A stretch of DNA of 64,000 nt from Longimicrobiales bacterium (GCA_951828585.1 OX639991.1:2202576-2266575), one strand, 5' to 3'; shown: positions 35,049 through 45,718, counted from the stretch's first letter. Notes: a model not told the origin generated them from the letters alone. Program-made: numbers and translations.

Positions 35049-35494
35049 CGGGGCCTGTCCACGCGCAGTCTGCCGTCTCGCAGGGTTGCCGGACACCCGT
35101 CCAGCGCGGTCAGCAGGCCGATCGCGGCCGGTTCCAATCGCAGCAGCGGCACCGTGGGATGCCCGAGTTCGTCGGCAACCAGAATCCCCAGGACCAGAAT
35201 CGCGTCGGTGTCGGCGACGACGATCCCGGCCGGGGCGACCCCATTGCGCAACAGCTCCAGCATGATCGCGCTGGACGAACTCGACCCGATCGTGCGCTCC
35301 ATGACGAGGATCCGGCCACTGGTGCGCGCCTTGTACTGTGGGTGACGCGGATCGACAGTGTCCCCGGTCAGCGGATCCACCCCGCCCCAGAAGCTGAGCG
35401 GTTTCTCCAACACCAGCAGACGCCCCTCCGCGGAGCCGTCGCAGACCGCCGTTCCCGTCAGCTCCACGGGCATTCCTCGGCGAGGCAGCCGCAA
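35033..35494 (-). CDS. Aconitase X small (swivel) subunit, DUF126
   Basis: 153 residues. FWGGVDPLTGDTVDPRHPQYK and the glycine/serine-rich MERTIGSSSSSAIMLELLRNG are the swivelling-domain signature of aconitase X (formerly DUF126). In two-subunit AcnX enzymes this domain closes over the active site of the large subunit encoded just upstream. Bacterial AcnX enzymes act as hydroxyproline dehydratases; archaeal ones use mevalonate phosphate. The exact substrate cannot be told here. The gene starts 13 bp after the large-subunit stop, so the two form one operon. Confidence 0.88.
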   Translation of the reverse strand: MRLPRRGMPVELTGTAVCDGSAEGRLLVLEKPLSFWGGVDPLTGDTVDPRHPQYKARTSGRILVMERTIGSSSSSAIMLELLRNGVAPAGIVVADTDAILVLGILVADELGHPTVPLLRLEPAAIGLLTALDGCPATLRDGRLRVDRPRQGSA

Positions 35495-35507
35495 ACCGGC
35501 ACGCTCT

Positions 35508-36773
35508 TCAGCTCCACAGGCTCTCGTCCCTTGTGACCCGGCCCCGGATGGCGGAGCGAACGCAGTCCTCCAGGCTCCCGTAGATCACGCCGTAGCCGGT
35601 CGTGGAGGTTGTGTAGTGGGCGAACTTGCCCGAGTTGGTCATCAGGACCCCATCGGTCGGAGGAAGGATCGGGGTGACGACCACGCAGGTATCCACCACG
35701 ATTTCCACGCCCGCGTCCGCGAACCGGGGGAGCCGCCCGGCCGCTTCGAGTCGTCCGTACTCCGAGCGGCCCGTGCAAACGTAGAAGGGGACCGCGAAGG
35801 GCGTCGCGGGAAGGAGCGCCTCGAGCTGGCCGAATTCCTTGAGCGAGAAATGGGGACTTCCCACGGCCACCGCGTCGATCCCGTCGGCGTCCACCGTGCT
35901 CAGGCGGTCGCGCACCTCTCGAAGCGCAGCGGGCTGCACGGCGATGACCGCCTCGGGGTCGCCTCCGCCCAGAGCGGTCCGCAGATCCGGCGCCTCGGGC
36001 GTCACGCCCTCGATGTGAAACAGCCCCACCGCCCCCGAGGACGCCGCCGCCGCGCCCATCGCCTTCAACTGGTCTTCGCTGGCCGTCCCGGGGAGCCCCG
36101 TCACCACGGCCACCCGGTCACCCACCTCGGCGCCCAGCCATGTCCCCAACACAGGGTAGAAGACGTCCCGCCGCTTCAGCGCGTCCGCCACCCCGCCCGT
36201 GTCCACCACCACCGTCGCCCGCCGCCGCTCGCTCAGGTGCAGGCCCGTTCGCGGCGCCCGTCCCGTGAGGGCGCAGCAGATGTCCATGAAATCGCCGTAC
36301 CGGTTCGTCCGGGCCCCGAGCACCGAGTTCGCGAAGGCCACCGCGTTGCTCTCGCCCCACGCGACGTGATCGCCGGTGGCGGGGCGGTGGCCTGCCTGGT
36401 ACGGCGCGCAGGTCCAGGTGGGGGTGCAACCGAGCGCCTGGTAGGCCTTCATCTGACGCAGGGCCATTGCGCGCCGCCGGTCCGAAGCGCGCACACGGGC
36501 CGGGTTGAGGAGGTCGAGCGCGCCCACGTTGAGGGTGGCCGCAACGGACACGCGTCCGCCCAGCTCGACCAGGCGCTCCGCGAACTCGACGCCGCCGTCG
36601 CCGTGGTAGAGGCAGCCGTCGATATGCGCCGAGGTGATTTCGACCAGTTCGCGCGCGCCGAGGATCTCGCCCATGCGGACGACGATCCGCATGGCCAGCT
36701 GCGTGGCCGCACCGGCGTCGCCCGCGAGGAGCCCGTTTTCGTGCGCGGAGAGCCGCAGCCGCGTGTGGTTCAT
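35508..36773 (-). CDS. Aconitase X large (catalytic) subunit
   Basis: 421 residues. It starts with LSAHENGLLAGDAGAATQLAMRIV and has ITSAHIDGCLYHGDGGVEFAE, CTPTWTCAPYQ and GESNAVAFANSVLGARTNRYG, all typical of the AcnX catalytic domain, with the cysteines of an iron-sulphur cluster in the T-C-A-P-Y and ICCALTGRAP regions. The C-terminal half carries PILPPTDGVLMTNSGKFAHY. Together with the small subunit it probably dehydrates cis- or trans-3-hydroxy-L-proline or a similar acid. No other proline-degradation gene is in sight. Confidence 0.9.
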   Translation of the reverse strand: MNHTRLRLSAHENGLLAGDAGAATQLAMRIVVRMGEILGARELVEITSAHIDGCLYHGDGGVEFAERLVELGGRVSVAATLNVGALDLLNPARVRASDRRRAMALRQMKAYQALGCTPTWTCAPYQAGHRPATGDHVAWGESNAVAFANSVLGARTNRYGDFMDICCALTGRAPRTGLHLSERRRATVVVDTGGVADALKRRDVFYPVLGTWLGAEVGDRVAVVTGLPGTASEDQLKAMGAAAASSGAVGLFHIEGVTPEAPDLRTALGGGDPEAVIAVQPAALREVRDRLSTVDADGIDAVAVGSPHFSLKEFGQLEALLPATPFAVPFYVCTGRSEYGRLEAAGRLPRFADAGVEIVVDTCVVVTPILPPTDGVLMTNSGKFAHYTTSTTGYGVIYGSLEDCVRSAIRGRVTRDESLWS

Positions 36774-36992
36774 GGGAGGAGCCGGGGCGGGAACGCCCGG
36801 TATACCAGGGAGCGAAAACCGAGTAGACTCAAGTAGTTATCCAAGCATGTCAGGAACAATTCAGTTACGAGTTGGGTAACCCTACGAGGACTCACTCGGG
36901 CCCCGGTCCGGTTCGAGAGTAGCGGGCCACCGCGATGGTTGGCCAGAGGGGCGCAAACAACAATGGGACCGAACCCCAAGAGGAGAATGACC

Positions 36993-37577
36993 ATGTCGCT
37001 CGCACGAAAACTGATGTCCGGATTCGCACTTACCCTTGTTCTGTCTGCGTGCGAGGACGACATGATGGAGCCGGAAACGGATCTCACCATGGAGGAGGCG
37101 GTGGCGTTGCTGAAAGGGGCGGGGGGGCTGTTGGCGGATACCATGCCGGATTTCATCCATGCGTCGGAGGACAGCCTTGTGGTCCGGTGTCCGCTGGGAG
37201 GGCAGGCGAAGCTGGTTGGTGCCTTCATTGTGGAAGAGGGGGATACATCCCGATTGGGGGCGGATTTTCTCATCACTCCGACCGGATGCGTCGTGGCGGC
37301 CGACGGATTGCAGTTCACCGCGGACCCAGGCCCGGCCCTCCGCTACCAGCTGCTCGTCGAGATCATCGGCTTCTTCGAGGAGGTCAACACGTCCGGAATG
37401 ATCACGGGTGGTGTGGACTGGCAACTCGATGACCGAACGGGCAACTGCGTGATCAACCTGACGCTCGAAGCGGTGCCGGACATTGTCAACCAAACGCTGA
37501 CCGGTGTTTACAAGGGCATGTTATGCGACCACGAGGTGGAGATCCCCGCGGAAGATCTCATTGTCGTAGACCTGTGA
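36993..37577 (+). CDS. Lipoprotein of unknown family, paralogue A
   Basis: 194 residues with AAGAGGAG upstream. The signal peptide ends in the lipobox LSAC (TLVLSACEDD). The mature part has EEAVALLKGAGGLL, SLVVRCPLGGQAK, DFLITPTGCVVAADGLQFT, ITGGVDWQLDDRTGNC and CDHEVEIPAEDL. It has the same length and layout as the gene at 39527-40111 (about half the residues alike), with conserved cysteines that could form disulphides. I recognise no named family. The two copies flank an M14 peptidase and a vapBC pair. Confidence 0.75.
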   Translation: MSLARKLMSGFALTLVLSACEDDMMEPETDLTMEEAVALLKGAGGLLADTMPDFIHASEDSLVVRCPLGGQAKLVGAFIVEEGDTSRLGADFLITPTGCVVAADGLQFTADPGPALRYQLLVEIIGFFEEVNTSGMITGGVDWQLDDRTGNCVINLTLEAVPDIVNQTLTGVYKGMLCDHEVEIPAEDLIVVDL

Positions 37578-37587
37578 CCAGACCCGG

Positions 37588-38661
37588 GTGACGAAATACC
37601 CAGCGGGGGGTCCTGGGTCGCCGTTCCCCGGCGGGGACCTCCCCCACCACCCCGCAGCCCAGGAGATCGGCCGCTCGCGCGACGGGCGGCCGATCTTCGC
37701 GTACCGGATCGGCGACGGCCGCGTACGCGTTAGCTTGGTCGGCGGCTGCCACGCCGACGAGCCCGTCGGACCGCGCTTCCTGCAACGCCTGGTGCGTTTC
37801 CTCGCCAGCCCCGACGGCGCGGCCCTCCGCCACGCCGCCACCTGGTTCATCATCCCCCACATCAACCCCGACGGTGCTGCCACCAACGCCGCTTGGCAGA
37901 CCCCGAACGCCGACCGGTACGACTTCGCCGACTATCTGCGCCACCGCGTCCGCGAACTCCCCGGCGACGACATCGAGTTCGGCTTCCCGCGCGACGAGCA
38001 CGACATCGCCGCCCGCCCCGAGAACCGCGCCGCGTGGGACTTCTGGCGCGCCCACGCCCCCTTCGACCTGCACGTCAGCATGCACGGCATGAGCGTGGCG
38101 GCTGGCCCGTACTTCCTGGTTGAGCGGTCGTGGTGGCCTCGTTTCGGCGAGGCGGCTGCCGGTCTCACCCGCGAGGTGGAGGCCGCCGGCTACACCCTGC
38201 ACGACGTGGAGCGGCACGGCGAAAAGGGGTTTCACCGTCTGACGAAGGGGTTCTGCAGCCGCCCCGATTCCCGTGCGATGAGGCGGCACTTCCTCGATTT
38301 GGGGGATCCCGACACGGCGGCGCGATTCCGTCCCAGCTCGATGGAGGCGGTGCGCGGGCTGGGTGGCGATCCGCTCACGCTCGTGACCGAGATGCCGCTC
38401 TTCGTCACGCCGGAGGTGGGGGCCGAGTTGGGGCCTCCAGACCCGGTGCTGGCCAGGTGGCGGGAACGGATTGCGGAGTGGGATGTGCGGATCCGGGGGG
38501 CGGTGGGCGAGAGTGAGGCCGAGCGCGCTCAGGCCACAGTGCGCAAGGAGGCCGGAAAGACAGGACTCAGCGCGATGCCCGTGGAGGACCAGATGCGGTT
38601 CCAGTGGTCGTTCATCAGGGAGGGTTTAAGGGCGGTGGGGGCGAAGTTGCCGGAGGCGTGA
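37588..38661 (+). CDS. M14-type zinc carboxypeptidase-like peptidase
   Basis: 357 residues with a GTG start 11 bp after the preceding gene. Zinc-binding residues of the M14 fold are visible in VGGCHADEPVGPRFL (H and E) and DLHVSMHGMS (second H); IIPHINPDGA matches the usual N-P-D-G segment. No signal peptide is present, so it is likely cytoplasmic. It may process peptides or glutamylated compounds; the natural substrate cannot be read from sequence. It probably shares the promoter of the upstream lipoprotein gene. Confidence 0.78.
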   Translation: MTKYPAGGPGSPFPGGDLPHHPAAQEIGRSRDGRPIFAYRIGDGRVRVSLVGGCHADEPVGPRFLQRLVRFLASPDGAALRHAATWFIIPHINPDGAATNAAWQTPNADRYDFADYLRHRVRELPGDDIEFGFPRDEHDIAARPENRAAWDFWRAHAPFDLHVSMHGMSVAAGPYFLVERSWWPRFGEAAAGLTREVEAAGYTLHDVERHGEKGFHRLTKGFCSRPDSRAMRRHFLDLGDPDTAARFRPSSMEAVRGLGGDPLTLVTEMPLFVTPEVGAELGPPDPVLARWRERIAEWDVRIRGAVGESEAERAQATVRKEAGKTGLSAMPVEDQMRFQWSFIREGLRAVGAKLPEA

Positions 38662-38678
38662 AGTTGACCGCACACTCC

Positions 38679-39113
38679 CTACGCAAACGGATTGTGCGTC
38701 TTCAGCTCCGGGAAGAGGCGGAAGTCGCGGTCACGGGTAAGCAGTTCCTCGATCCCGTGGGCCAGGCAGATCGCTGCAACGCGCGCGTCATGGACGACCG
38801 GACCGCGGACCCGGGGTCGCTGGACGAGCCGTTCCAGGAGGTCCAGGAAGTCACTGGTCTCCCCGAGGAGCCGGTTCGCCGGAGAATCCGTCCAGGCCCG
38901 CAGCTGACTCCACGCCTGGTCCGGCGTCGACTGCGCCCCCCGCCAGATGCGGCGATTCGTGGCGACGCTCAGGAACTCGTAGCAGCAGGGCCAGGGGATT
39001 GCCCACGGCCGGTCGCCCTCGGCCAGCGCCCGAAGGATGTTCCGTGCTGCCTCGTGTACCCGTGATTCCCTGCGGTGGGCGTAGACGAGTACGTTCGTGT
39101 CGACCGCGATCAC
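38679..39113 (-). CDS. vapC: VapC PIN-domain ribonuclease toxin
   Basis: 144 residues. PIN catalytic acidic residues are visible in AVDTNVLVYA (D), CYEFLSVAT (E), VVHDARVAAICLAHG (D) and LLTRDRDF (D). The family TA_PIN_3 type cleaves RNA when free of antitoxin. The start overlaps the antitoxin's stop by 4 bp on the minus strand. All active-site positions look intact. It lies convergent to the M14 peptidase gene, 17 bp apart. Confidence 0.92.
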   Translation of the reverse strand: MIAVDTNVLVYAHRRESRVHEAARNILRALAEGDRPWAIPWPCCYEFLSVATNRRIWRGAQSTPDQAWSQLRAWTDSPANRLLGETSDFLDLLERLVQRPRVRGPVVHDARVAAICLAHGIEELLTRDRDFRLFPELKTHNPFA

Positions 39114-39358
39114 GAGTCACCGGGGTGCTCGTAGATCATCTCGGAGAGATCCTGCCAGGAGTACGCCTCCAGGGGATCGTCGTCGGTCGGGTCTCCGATG
39201 CTCAGGTCGGGGAGCCGGTAGGACTCCGCGGTCTCTGGGGCGGAGAGCACAAGCCGAAGGCCTTCCTCCACCACGGCCCGCAGCGGACGGCCGGTATTGC
39301 GCGCATGCCGCTTGGCGCGGGCAAACAGCTCGTCGTGGATGTCTATGGTGGTTTTCAT
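39110..39358 (-). CDS. vapB: VapB-type antitoxin (DUF2191-like)
   Basis: 82 residues. The ribbon-helix-helix start MKTTIDIHDELFARAKRHAR and NTGRPLRAVVEEGLRLVLS are typical of VapB antitoxins of this class. The acidic tail (DPTDDDPLEAYSWQDLSEMIYEH) is the toxin-binding part. A palindromic repeat immediately upstream is a likely operator. The gene is co-translated with vapC (4-bp overlap). Confidence 0.88.
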   Translation of the reverse strand: MKTTIDIHDELFARAKRHARNTGRPLRAVVEEGLRLVLSAPETAESYRLPDLSIGDPTDDDPLEAYSWQDLSEMIYEHPGDS

Positions 39359-39360
39359 GA

Positions 39361-39401
39361 CCCATACTACCCATATCTATCGGTATGGGCAACCCATACT
39401 A
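39361..39401 (-). promoter_or_regulatory. Operator repeats upstream of vapBC
   Basis: CCCATACTA occurs at 39361-39369 and 39393-39401, and a perfect palindrome GTATGGG-CAA-CCCATAC lies at 39383-39399; CCCATATC at 39370 is a fourth imperfect copy. The repeats sit 2-43 bp before the vapB start codon, overlapping the likely -10/-35 region. VapB-VapC complexes are known to bind such palindromes and repress their operon. Confidence 0.72.
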
Positions 39402-39526
39402 TCACTTCTCGGGAATGATCCGGGATGGAGAGAAAACGCAACCATGGGAACATTCGGCGGATTGGTGAGGAATAATCCCCTATCGGGCAACCTCAATGGA
39501 ACCGGAAACACACGGGGGAAATGAAC

Positions 39527-40111
39527 ATGTCGATCGCACGGAAACTCATGCCTGCAGTAGCGCTTCCACTCGTCCTGGCGGCGTGTGGGGACGACGTGGT
39601 GGGGCCCGGGGACGAACTCACGGAGGAGGAGTCGGTGGCGCTCCTTCGGGGGATGGGGGCCGTGCTGTTCGATGACCCGGACGTGATACTCCAGTCGGAG
39701 GACAGTGTTGTGCTGGGGTGCCCACAAGGAGGGCAGGCGACAGCGGTCGGCGAGCCCGCCGACGAGGAGTTCGGCGGTGACACCATCCGATTGGTGTTCG
39801 ATTTCCAGATCACCCCAACCGGGTGCCAGGTGACGGGCGAGGGGATGCAGTTCACGGTGGACGGCGATCCGGGGTTCCGCTACCTGTTGCGCCTCGAGTC
39901 CATAGAAGCCACTGGAGAGTTTCACATCGAAGGCAGCATTTCCGGTGGTGTGGAATGGCAGCAGGAGGACCGCTCCGGGACCTGTGCAATGGACCTGACG
40001 CTCGAAGAGCCCGAAGTGGTGGGCGAAATGGTGACAGGCGCTTTCAGGGGAGAGATGTGCGGCCACGAGGTGGACATCGACGCGGCGGGGCTCGTGCCCG
40101 GCGACCTGTGA
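39527..40111 (+). CDS. Lipoprotein of unknown family, paralogue B
   Basis: 194 residues, the same length as paralogue A at 36993. The ATG at 39527 is preferred over 39521 because it aligns with paralogue A and leaves a normal spacing to GGGGGAA. The lipobox is LAAC (LVLAACGDD). Shared blocks with paralogue A are MS[IL]ARKLM, QSEDSVVLGCPQGGQA, FQITPTGCQVTGEGMQFT, ISGGVEWQQEDRSGTC and MCGHEVDIDAAGL. The duplication carried similar upstream DNA (ribosome-binding-site region). Function is unknown. Confidence 0.75.
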   Translation: MSIARKLMPAVALPLVLAACGDDVVGPGDELTEEESVALLRGMGAVLFDDPDVILQSEDSVVLGCPQGGQATAVGEPADEEFGGDTIRLVFDFQITPTGCQVTGEGMQFTVDGDPGFRYLLRLESIEATGEFHIEGSISGGVEWQQEDRSGTCAMDLTLEEPEVVGEMVTGAFRGEMCGHEVDIDAAGLVPGDL

Positions 40112-40160
40112 CCTGTTGCGGTCATGGCCCGGCAGCCCCCCCTCCCCTATCTTCCCCGCA

Positions 40161-42085
<1,925 letters not shown>

Positions 42086-42114
42086 AGGGGAGGGGGCGTG
42101 GTGGCGTCCGGGCA

Positions 42115-42471
42115 ATGGAGGCGGCCGGGGAACCGGCGAATCCGGCCGCGCGCAATCGGGCGCCCGGCCAGGCCGGATCTTGCGTCCTGCGTGTGCTGCC
42201 GGCTGTGCTTGGCTTCGCCCTCACATTGGCCGCCTGCAGGCCCTCCTTCCCCTTCGATCCAGCCACCGACCATGTCGAAGTGGGCTTACATGTATGGGAC
42301 GGGACCGGGGCTCCGCCAACCGGGTTTGCGGTCGTCCCGCTTCGGTGTGACGACCGGGCCGACTTTGTGATTGTGCGGGGCAACCCGCTCGAGGATGTGG
42401 CGAACCTGCGTGAAATCGTGGGGGTGTGGGTGGGAGGGGTGAGGGTGGAGGGAGCGCCGGGCCGGCCGTGA
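42115..42471 (+). CDS. Lipoprotein remnant of an amidohydrolase lacking its barrel
   Basis: 118 residues from the ATG at 42115 (a GTG at 42082 overlaps thiC). A hydrophobic stretch and lipobox (LGFALTLAACRPS) suggest a lipoprotein. After it, HVWDGTGAPP resembles the first beta strand of imidazolonepropionase-like amidohydrolases, and ADFVIVRGNPLEDVANLREI followed by VGVWVGGVRV matches their last strands. The metal-binding TIM barrel of about 300-350 residues that belongs between them is missing. The GTGA overlap with the next gene means it is still translated in step with that gene. Confidence 0.6.
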   Translation: MEAAGEPANPAARNRAPGQAGSCVLRVLPAVLGFALTLAACRPSFPFDPATDHVEVGLHVWDGTGAPPTGFAVVPLRCDDRADFVIVRGNPLEDVANLREIVGVWVGGVRVEGAPGRP

Positions 42472-44999
42472 CCGCGCCTGGAACCCCCCCTTCACGAGCC
42501 AGGGTCGCCGTCATCGGCGCCGGCATCGTCGGCAACTGCCTGGTCGAGCACCTGGCGAGACTCGGCTGGGACGATCTGGTGCTCATCGACAAGGGCACAC
42601 TCCCCAACCCCGGCGGATCGACGGGACACGCCTCCAACTTCATCTTCCCCACCGATCACGGTCGCGAGATCGCCCTGATCACCCTGGAGAGTCAGCGGCA
42701 GTACGAGGAACTCGGCGCGAACACGACCTGTGGCGGCATCGAGGTCGCTAGGTCCGAGGAACGCATGGAGGAGCTGCGTCGGCGGATGACCTCGGCGCGC
42801 GTGTGGGGGATTGAAAGCGAGCTGCTGACGCCCGCGGAGGTGGTCTCACGCGTGCCGTTCGTCAACCCTGACGTGATCCTCGGCGGTTTCCACACGCCGA
42901 GCGTGTCCGTCGTCGACTCGGTCAGGGCGGGCACGATCATGCGGGAGCGGGCGCTTGCCAGGGGCGTGCTCACCGTGCTGGACGAGACCGAAGTGACCGG
43001 CCTCGATGTAGACCCCGTGCCGTTTGGACGCCCGCGCATCAGGGCGGTGACGACGACCCGGGGCACCATCGAAGTGGATCACGCGATCATCGCCTGCGGC
43101 GTCTGGAGCCCGCGGGTCGCCGCCATGGCCGGCGCGTCGATCCCGCTCACCCCGGCGGTGCACCAGATGGCCGACTTCGGACCGGTCGAGATCCTTCACG
43201 GGACCGGCGGCGAGATCGGCTATCCCATCGTGCGCGACATGGACTCGTTCATGTACGAACGGCAAAGCAATGGGACGATGGAGGTCGGCTCCTACGGACA
43301 TCGCCCCATCCTGATGCACCCCGACGACATCCCTTCGGTCGCCGAGGCGGAGCGTTCCCCTACCGAGCTGCCCTTCACGCCGCGGGACTTCGCTCCCCAA
43401 CTGGAGCGGGCGCGCGAGATCATGGGCGAACTCCTGGTCGGCACCGAGATGCGGTACGCCGTGAACGGCCTGCTTTCGCTCACGCCCGATACCCAGCAGG
43501 TGCTGGGCGAGAGCGCCGAAGTGGCGAACCTGTGGTCGGCGGCGGCGGTCTGGGTGCGGGAAGGCCCCGGATCGGCGCGCCTGGTCGCCGAGTGGATGAC
43601 CCATGGCTACCCGCGCCTCCTCGACCCGCACGGCTCGGACGTCACCCGCTTCCAGCCGCACGAGCGAACGGTGCATCACGTCCGCGCGCGCTGCCGGGAG
43701 CACTTCCCGAAGACGTACGGGATCGTGCACCCGCGCGAGCAATGGCAGTCGGCACGGGGCATCAACCGTTCGCCATTCCACCCCCGCACCGAAGCGCTCG
43801 GGGCCGAATACTACGAGGCGCGAGGCTGGGAGCGCCCGCAGTGGTACGCCTCGAACGGGGACCTGGTGGCGCGCTACCGGGTTCCGGACCGCCCGCACGA
43901 GTGGGACCGGCGCTGGTGGTCTCCGATCATCAACGCGGAACACCTGCACCTGCGCGAGAAGGTGGGCGTAGTGGATCTGGGCGCGTTCCAGATCTTCGAC
44001 CTGTCCGGGCCCGGCGTGGTCGCCTGCCTGGAAGGGATGACGGTCAACGCGTGCGACCGGCCGGTCGGAAGCTCCATCTACACCCCGTTGCTGACGCCGG
44101 ACGGCGGCTTCCGCGCCGACCTGACCATCCAGAGGCTCGCGCCCGACCGGTTTCGCGTCGTCACCGGGGTGTTCGACGGGGCGCGGGACGCTTTCTGGTT
44201 CCGGAAACACCTGCCGGCGGACGGCTCGGTCCGGTTCGCGGACCGGTCATCCGCGATGTGCACCCTCGGGGTGTGGGGACCGGATGCGCGTGCTCTGGTC
44301 TTGAAGGTCGCGGATCGCGGACTCAGCCAGAAGGAGTTCCCGTACGGCACGGTGCGGAACGTCCTGATCAACGGGATTCCCGCCACGATGCTGCGGATCT
44401 CCTATGTCGGCGAGAGCGGCTGGGAGATCTACACGCGGACGGAGCACGGATTGGCGCTATGGGACGCGATCCGGGGCGCGGGCCGGGAGTTCGACCTGCG
44501 GCCCGTGGGGATCGGCGTCTACGGCACGACGGGCCGCATGGAGAAGGGTTATCTGCTCATGGGCAGCGAGCTCACTTCCGAGTACTCGCCGGTCGAGGCC
44601 GGGTTGGCGCGCCGTAGCGTGAAGCGGGCTGACTTCATCGGCAAGGCGGCCTACCTGAAGGCCCGCGAACGGGGGCCGCTGGCGAAGATCTGCACGCTCA
44701 CCATGGATGATCACACCAGCGCGTCGGGACTCGCACGCTTCCCCACAGGTGGCAACGAGCCGATCCTGACGCTGGACGGGGGGCGGATCGTGGACGCACT
44801 TGGGCGGGAGTCCCGCGTGACTTCGGCCGGGACGGGCCCGTCGGTGGGGAGGTACCTGCTGATGGCCTACCTGCCGGTGGAGCAGGCCCAGGTCGGCGAG
44901 CGGCTGCTGGTGAACTACATGAACGAGAACTTACCGGTGACGGTGTCGGCGGTCGGTGGGCCGCTGTTCGACCCGACGGGGAGTCGGATGAAGGGGTAG
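42468..44999 (+). CDS. Dimethylglycine/sarcosine dehydrogenase-like FAD protein
   Basis: 843 residues from a GTG start that overlaps the preceding stop. The N-terminal DAO domain has the FAD motif VAVIGAGIVGNCLVEHLARL and DLVLIDKG; the C-terminal half (about 430-843) is a GcvT aminomethyltransferase-type fold with folate-binding GVVDLGAFQIFDLSGPG and YVGESGWEIYTRTEHGLALW. Such fused enzymes oxidise N-methylated amines (dimethylglycine, sarcosine) and pass the formaldehyde to tetrahydrofolate. Size and order of domains are normal. The substrate is not known. Confidence 0.87.
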   Translation: MTAPGTPPSRARVAVIGAGIVGNCLVEHLARLGWDDLVLIDKGTLPNPGGSTGHASNFIFPTDHGREIALITLESQRQYEELGANTTCGGIEVARSEERMEELRRRMTSARVWGIESELLTPAEVVSRVPFVNPDVILGGFHTPSVSVVDSVRAGTIMRERALARGVLTVLDETEVTGLDVDPVPFGRPRIRAVTTTRGTIEVDHAIIACGVWSPRVAAMAGASIPLTPAVHQMADFGPVEILHGTGGEIGYPIVRDMDSFMYERQSNGTMEVGSYGHRPILMHPDDIPSVAEAERSPTELPFTPRDFAPQLERAREIMGELLVGTEMRYAVNGLLSLTPDTQQVLGESAEVANLWSAAAVWVREGPGSARLVAEWMTHGYPRLLDPHGSDVTRFQPHERTVHHVRARCREHFPKTYGIVHPREQWQSARGINRSPFHPRTEALGAEYYEARGWERPQWYASNGDLVARYRVPDRPHEWDRRWWSPIINAEHLHLREKVGVVDLGAFQIFDLSGPGVVACLEGMTVNACDRPVGSSIYTPLLTPDGGFRADLTIQRLAPDRFRVVTGVFDGARDAFWFRKHLPADGSVRFADRSSAMCTLGVWGPDARALVLKVADRGLSQKEFPYGTVRNVLINGIPATMLRISYVGESGWEIYTRTEHGLALWDAIRGAGREFDLRPVGIGVYGTTGRMEKGYLLMGSELTSEYSPVEAGLARRSVKRADFIGKAAYLKARERGPLAKICTLTMDDHTSASGLARFPTGGNEPILTLDGGRIVDALGRESRVTSAGTGPSVGRYLLMAYLPVEQAQVGERLLVNYMNENLPVTVSAVGGPLFDPTGSRMKG

Positions 45000-45012
45000 C
45001 CGCCGCTTCCGA

Positions 45013-45180
45013 CTACTCGGCCGAGTCCTCACCCCGCTCCCTCGCGACCTCAAGCGCACTCGGGTTCACCGAGGGCCGGAACGGTACCTCGCACACCCGC
45101 GCCCACTCGGGCGTCCCCGGCTCGCACGCGTATTCATCCGGCAGCCAGACCGTGAGATCGGCCCCCACCGCGGAGCTCAT
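45013..45180 (-). CDS. Small ORF of unknown function
   Basis: 55 residues from MSSAVGADLTVWLPDEYACE to ALEVARERGEDSAE. It starts 11 bp downstream of the end of a small secreted protein gene and has the same orientation, so it may be its partner. No family is recognised. It has two cysteines and no signal peptide. Coding status is uncertain because of its size; in-frame extension upstream would reach 45225. Confidence 0.35.
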   Translation of the reverse strand: MSSAVGADLTVWLPDEYACEPGTPEWARVCEVPFRPSVNPSALEVARERGEDSAE

Positions 45181-45191
45181 TGCACGAACTG

Positions 45192-45461
45192 CTAAGTCTC
45201 TTCGCAATCGTCGGTCACACTCCACGAATCGGCGCCGGGATTCAGGCCCTGCTCACACCGTCTGAGCCCAAGGTCGTCCAGCCCCAACTGCTCACACGCG
45301 TTCCGTCGCGCCTGTGCCAGTGCCCTAGCCTGGGTGTCGTCACTTCCAGTTCCGACCACCGTCCGCCCGTCCATGACCAACGTCACCTCACAGCGCCACC
45401 CGGCGCTGGCGCAGCTGATCGCCGCGACCAGAGCGAGTCCGGCCACAAGGGCCCGCATCCC
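45192..45461 (-). CDS. Small secreted cysteine-rich lipoprotein
   Basis: 89 residues. The start MRALVAGLALVAAISCASAG gives a signal peptide with a lipobox-like ISC. The mature part, WRCEVTLVMDGRTVVGTGSDD, ARRNACEQLGLDDLGLRRCEQG and DSWSVTDDCEET, has several cysteines. The frame stays open to 45524, but the ATG at 45461 gives a proper signal peptide. No named family. It is divergent from the Liv transporter operon, which starts 258 bp away. Confidence 0.55.
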   Translation of the reverse strand, partial: GMRALVAGLALVAAISCASAGWRCEVTLVMDGRTVVGTGSDDTQARALAQARRNACEQLGLDDLGLRRCEQGLNPGADSWSVTDDCEET

Positions 45462-45718
45462 GGGCGCACGGTGATATGCTCTCACTGCCTCGGTGCCATG
45501 CTCCGGGGTTCTCTTGCCAATCATTTACTTCCTCCGGCGGTGCTTCGTGACGCAGCCGACCGACAGCCGGATAGCTTCCGATGAGTCGGTGAGGCTTGGG
45601 ATTGCGATGATCGAGAAAAACATAAAACGTCGTCTGGCGTCGGGATAGTGTCGCATTCCCGGTTGTCGATGCCCTTCGCCCCCTGTCCCCGCCGCGCTCC
45701 TGACGTATCCTTGTCCCC

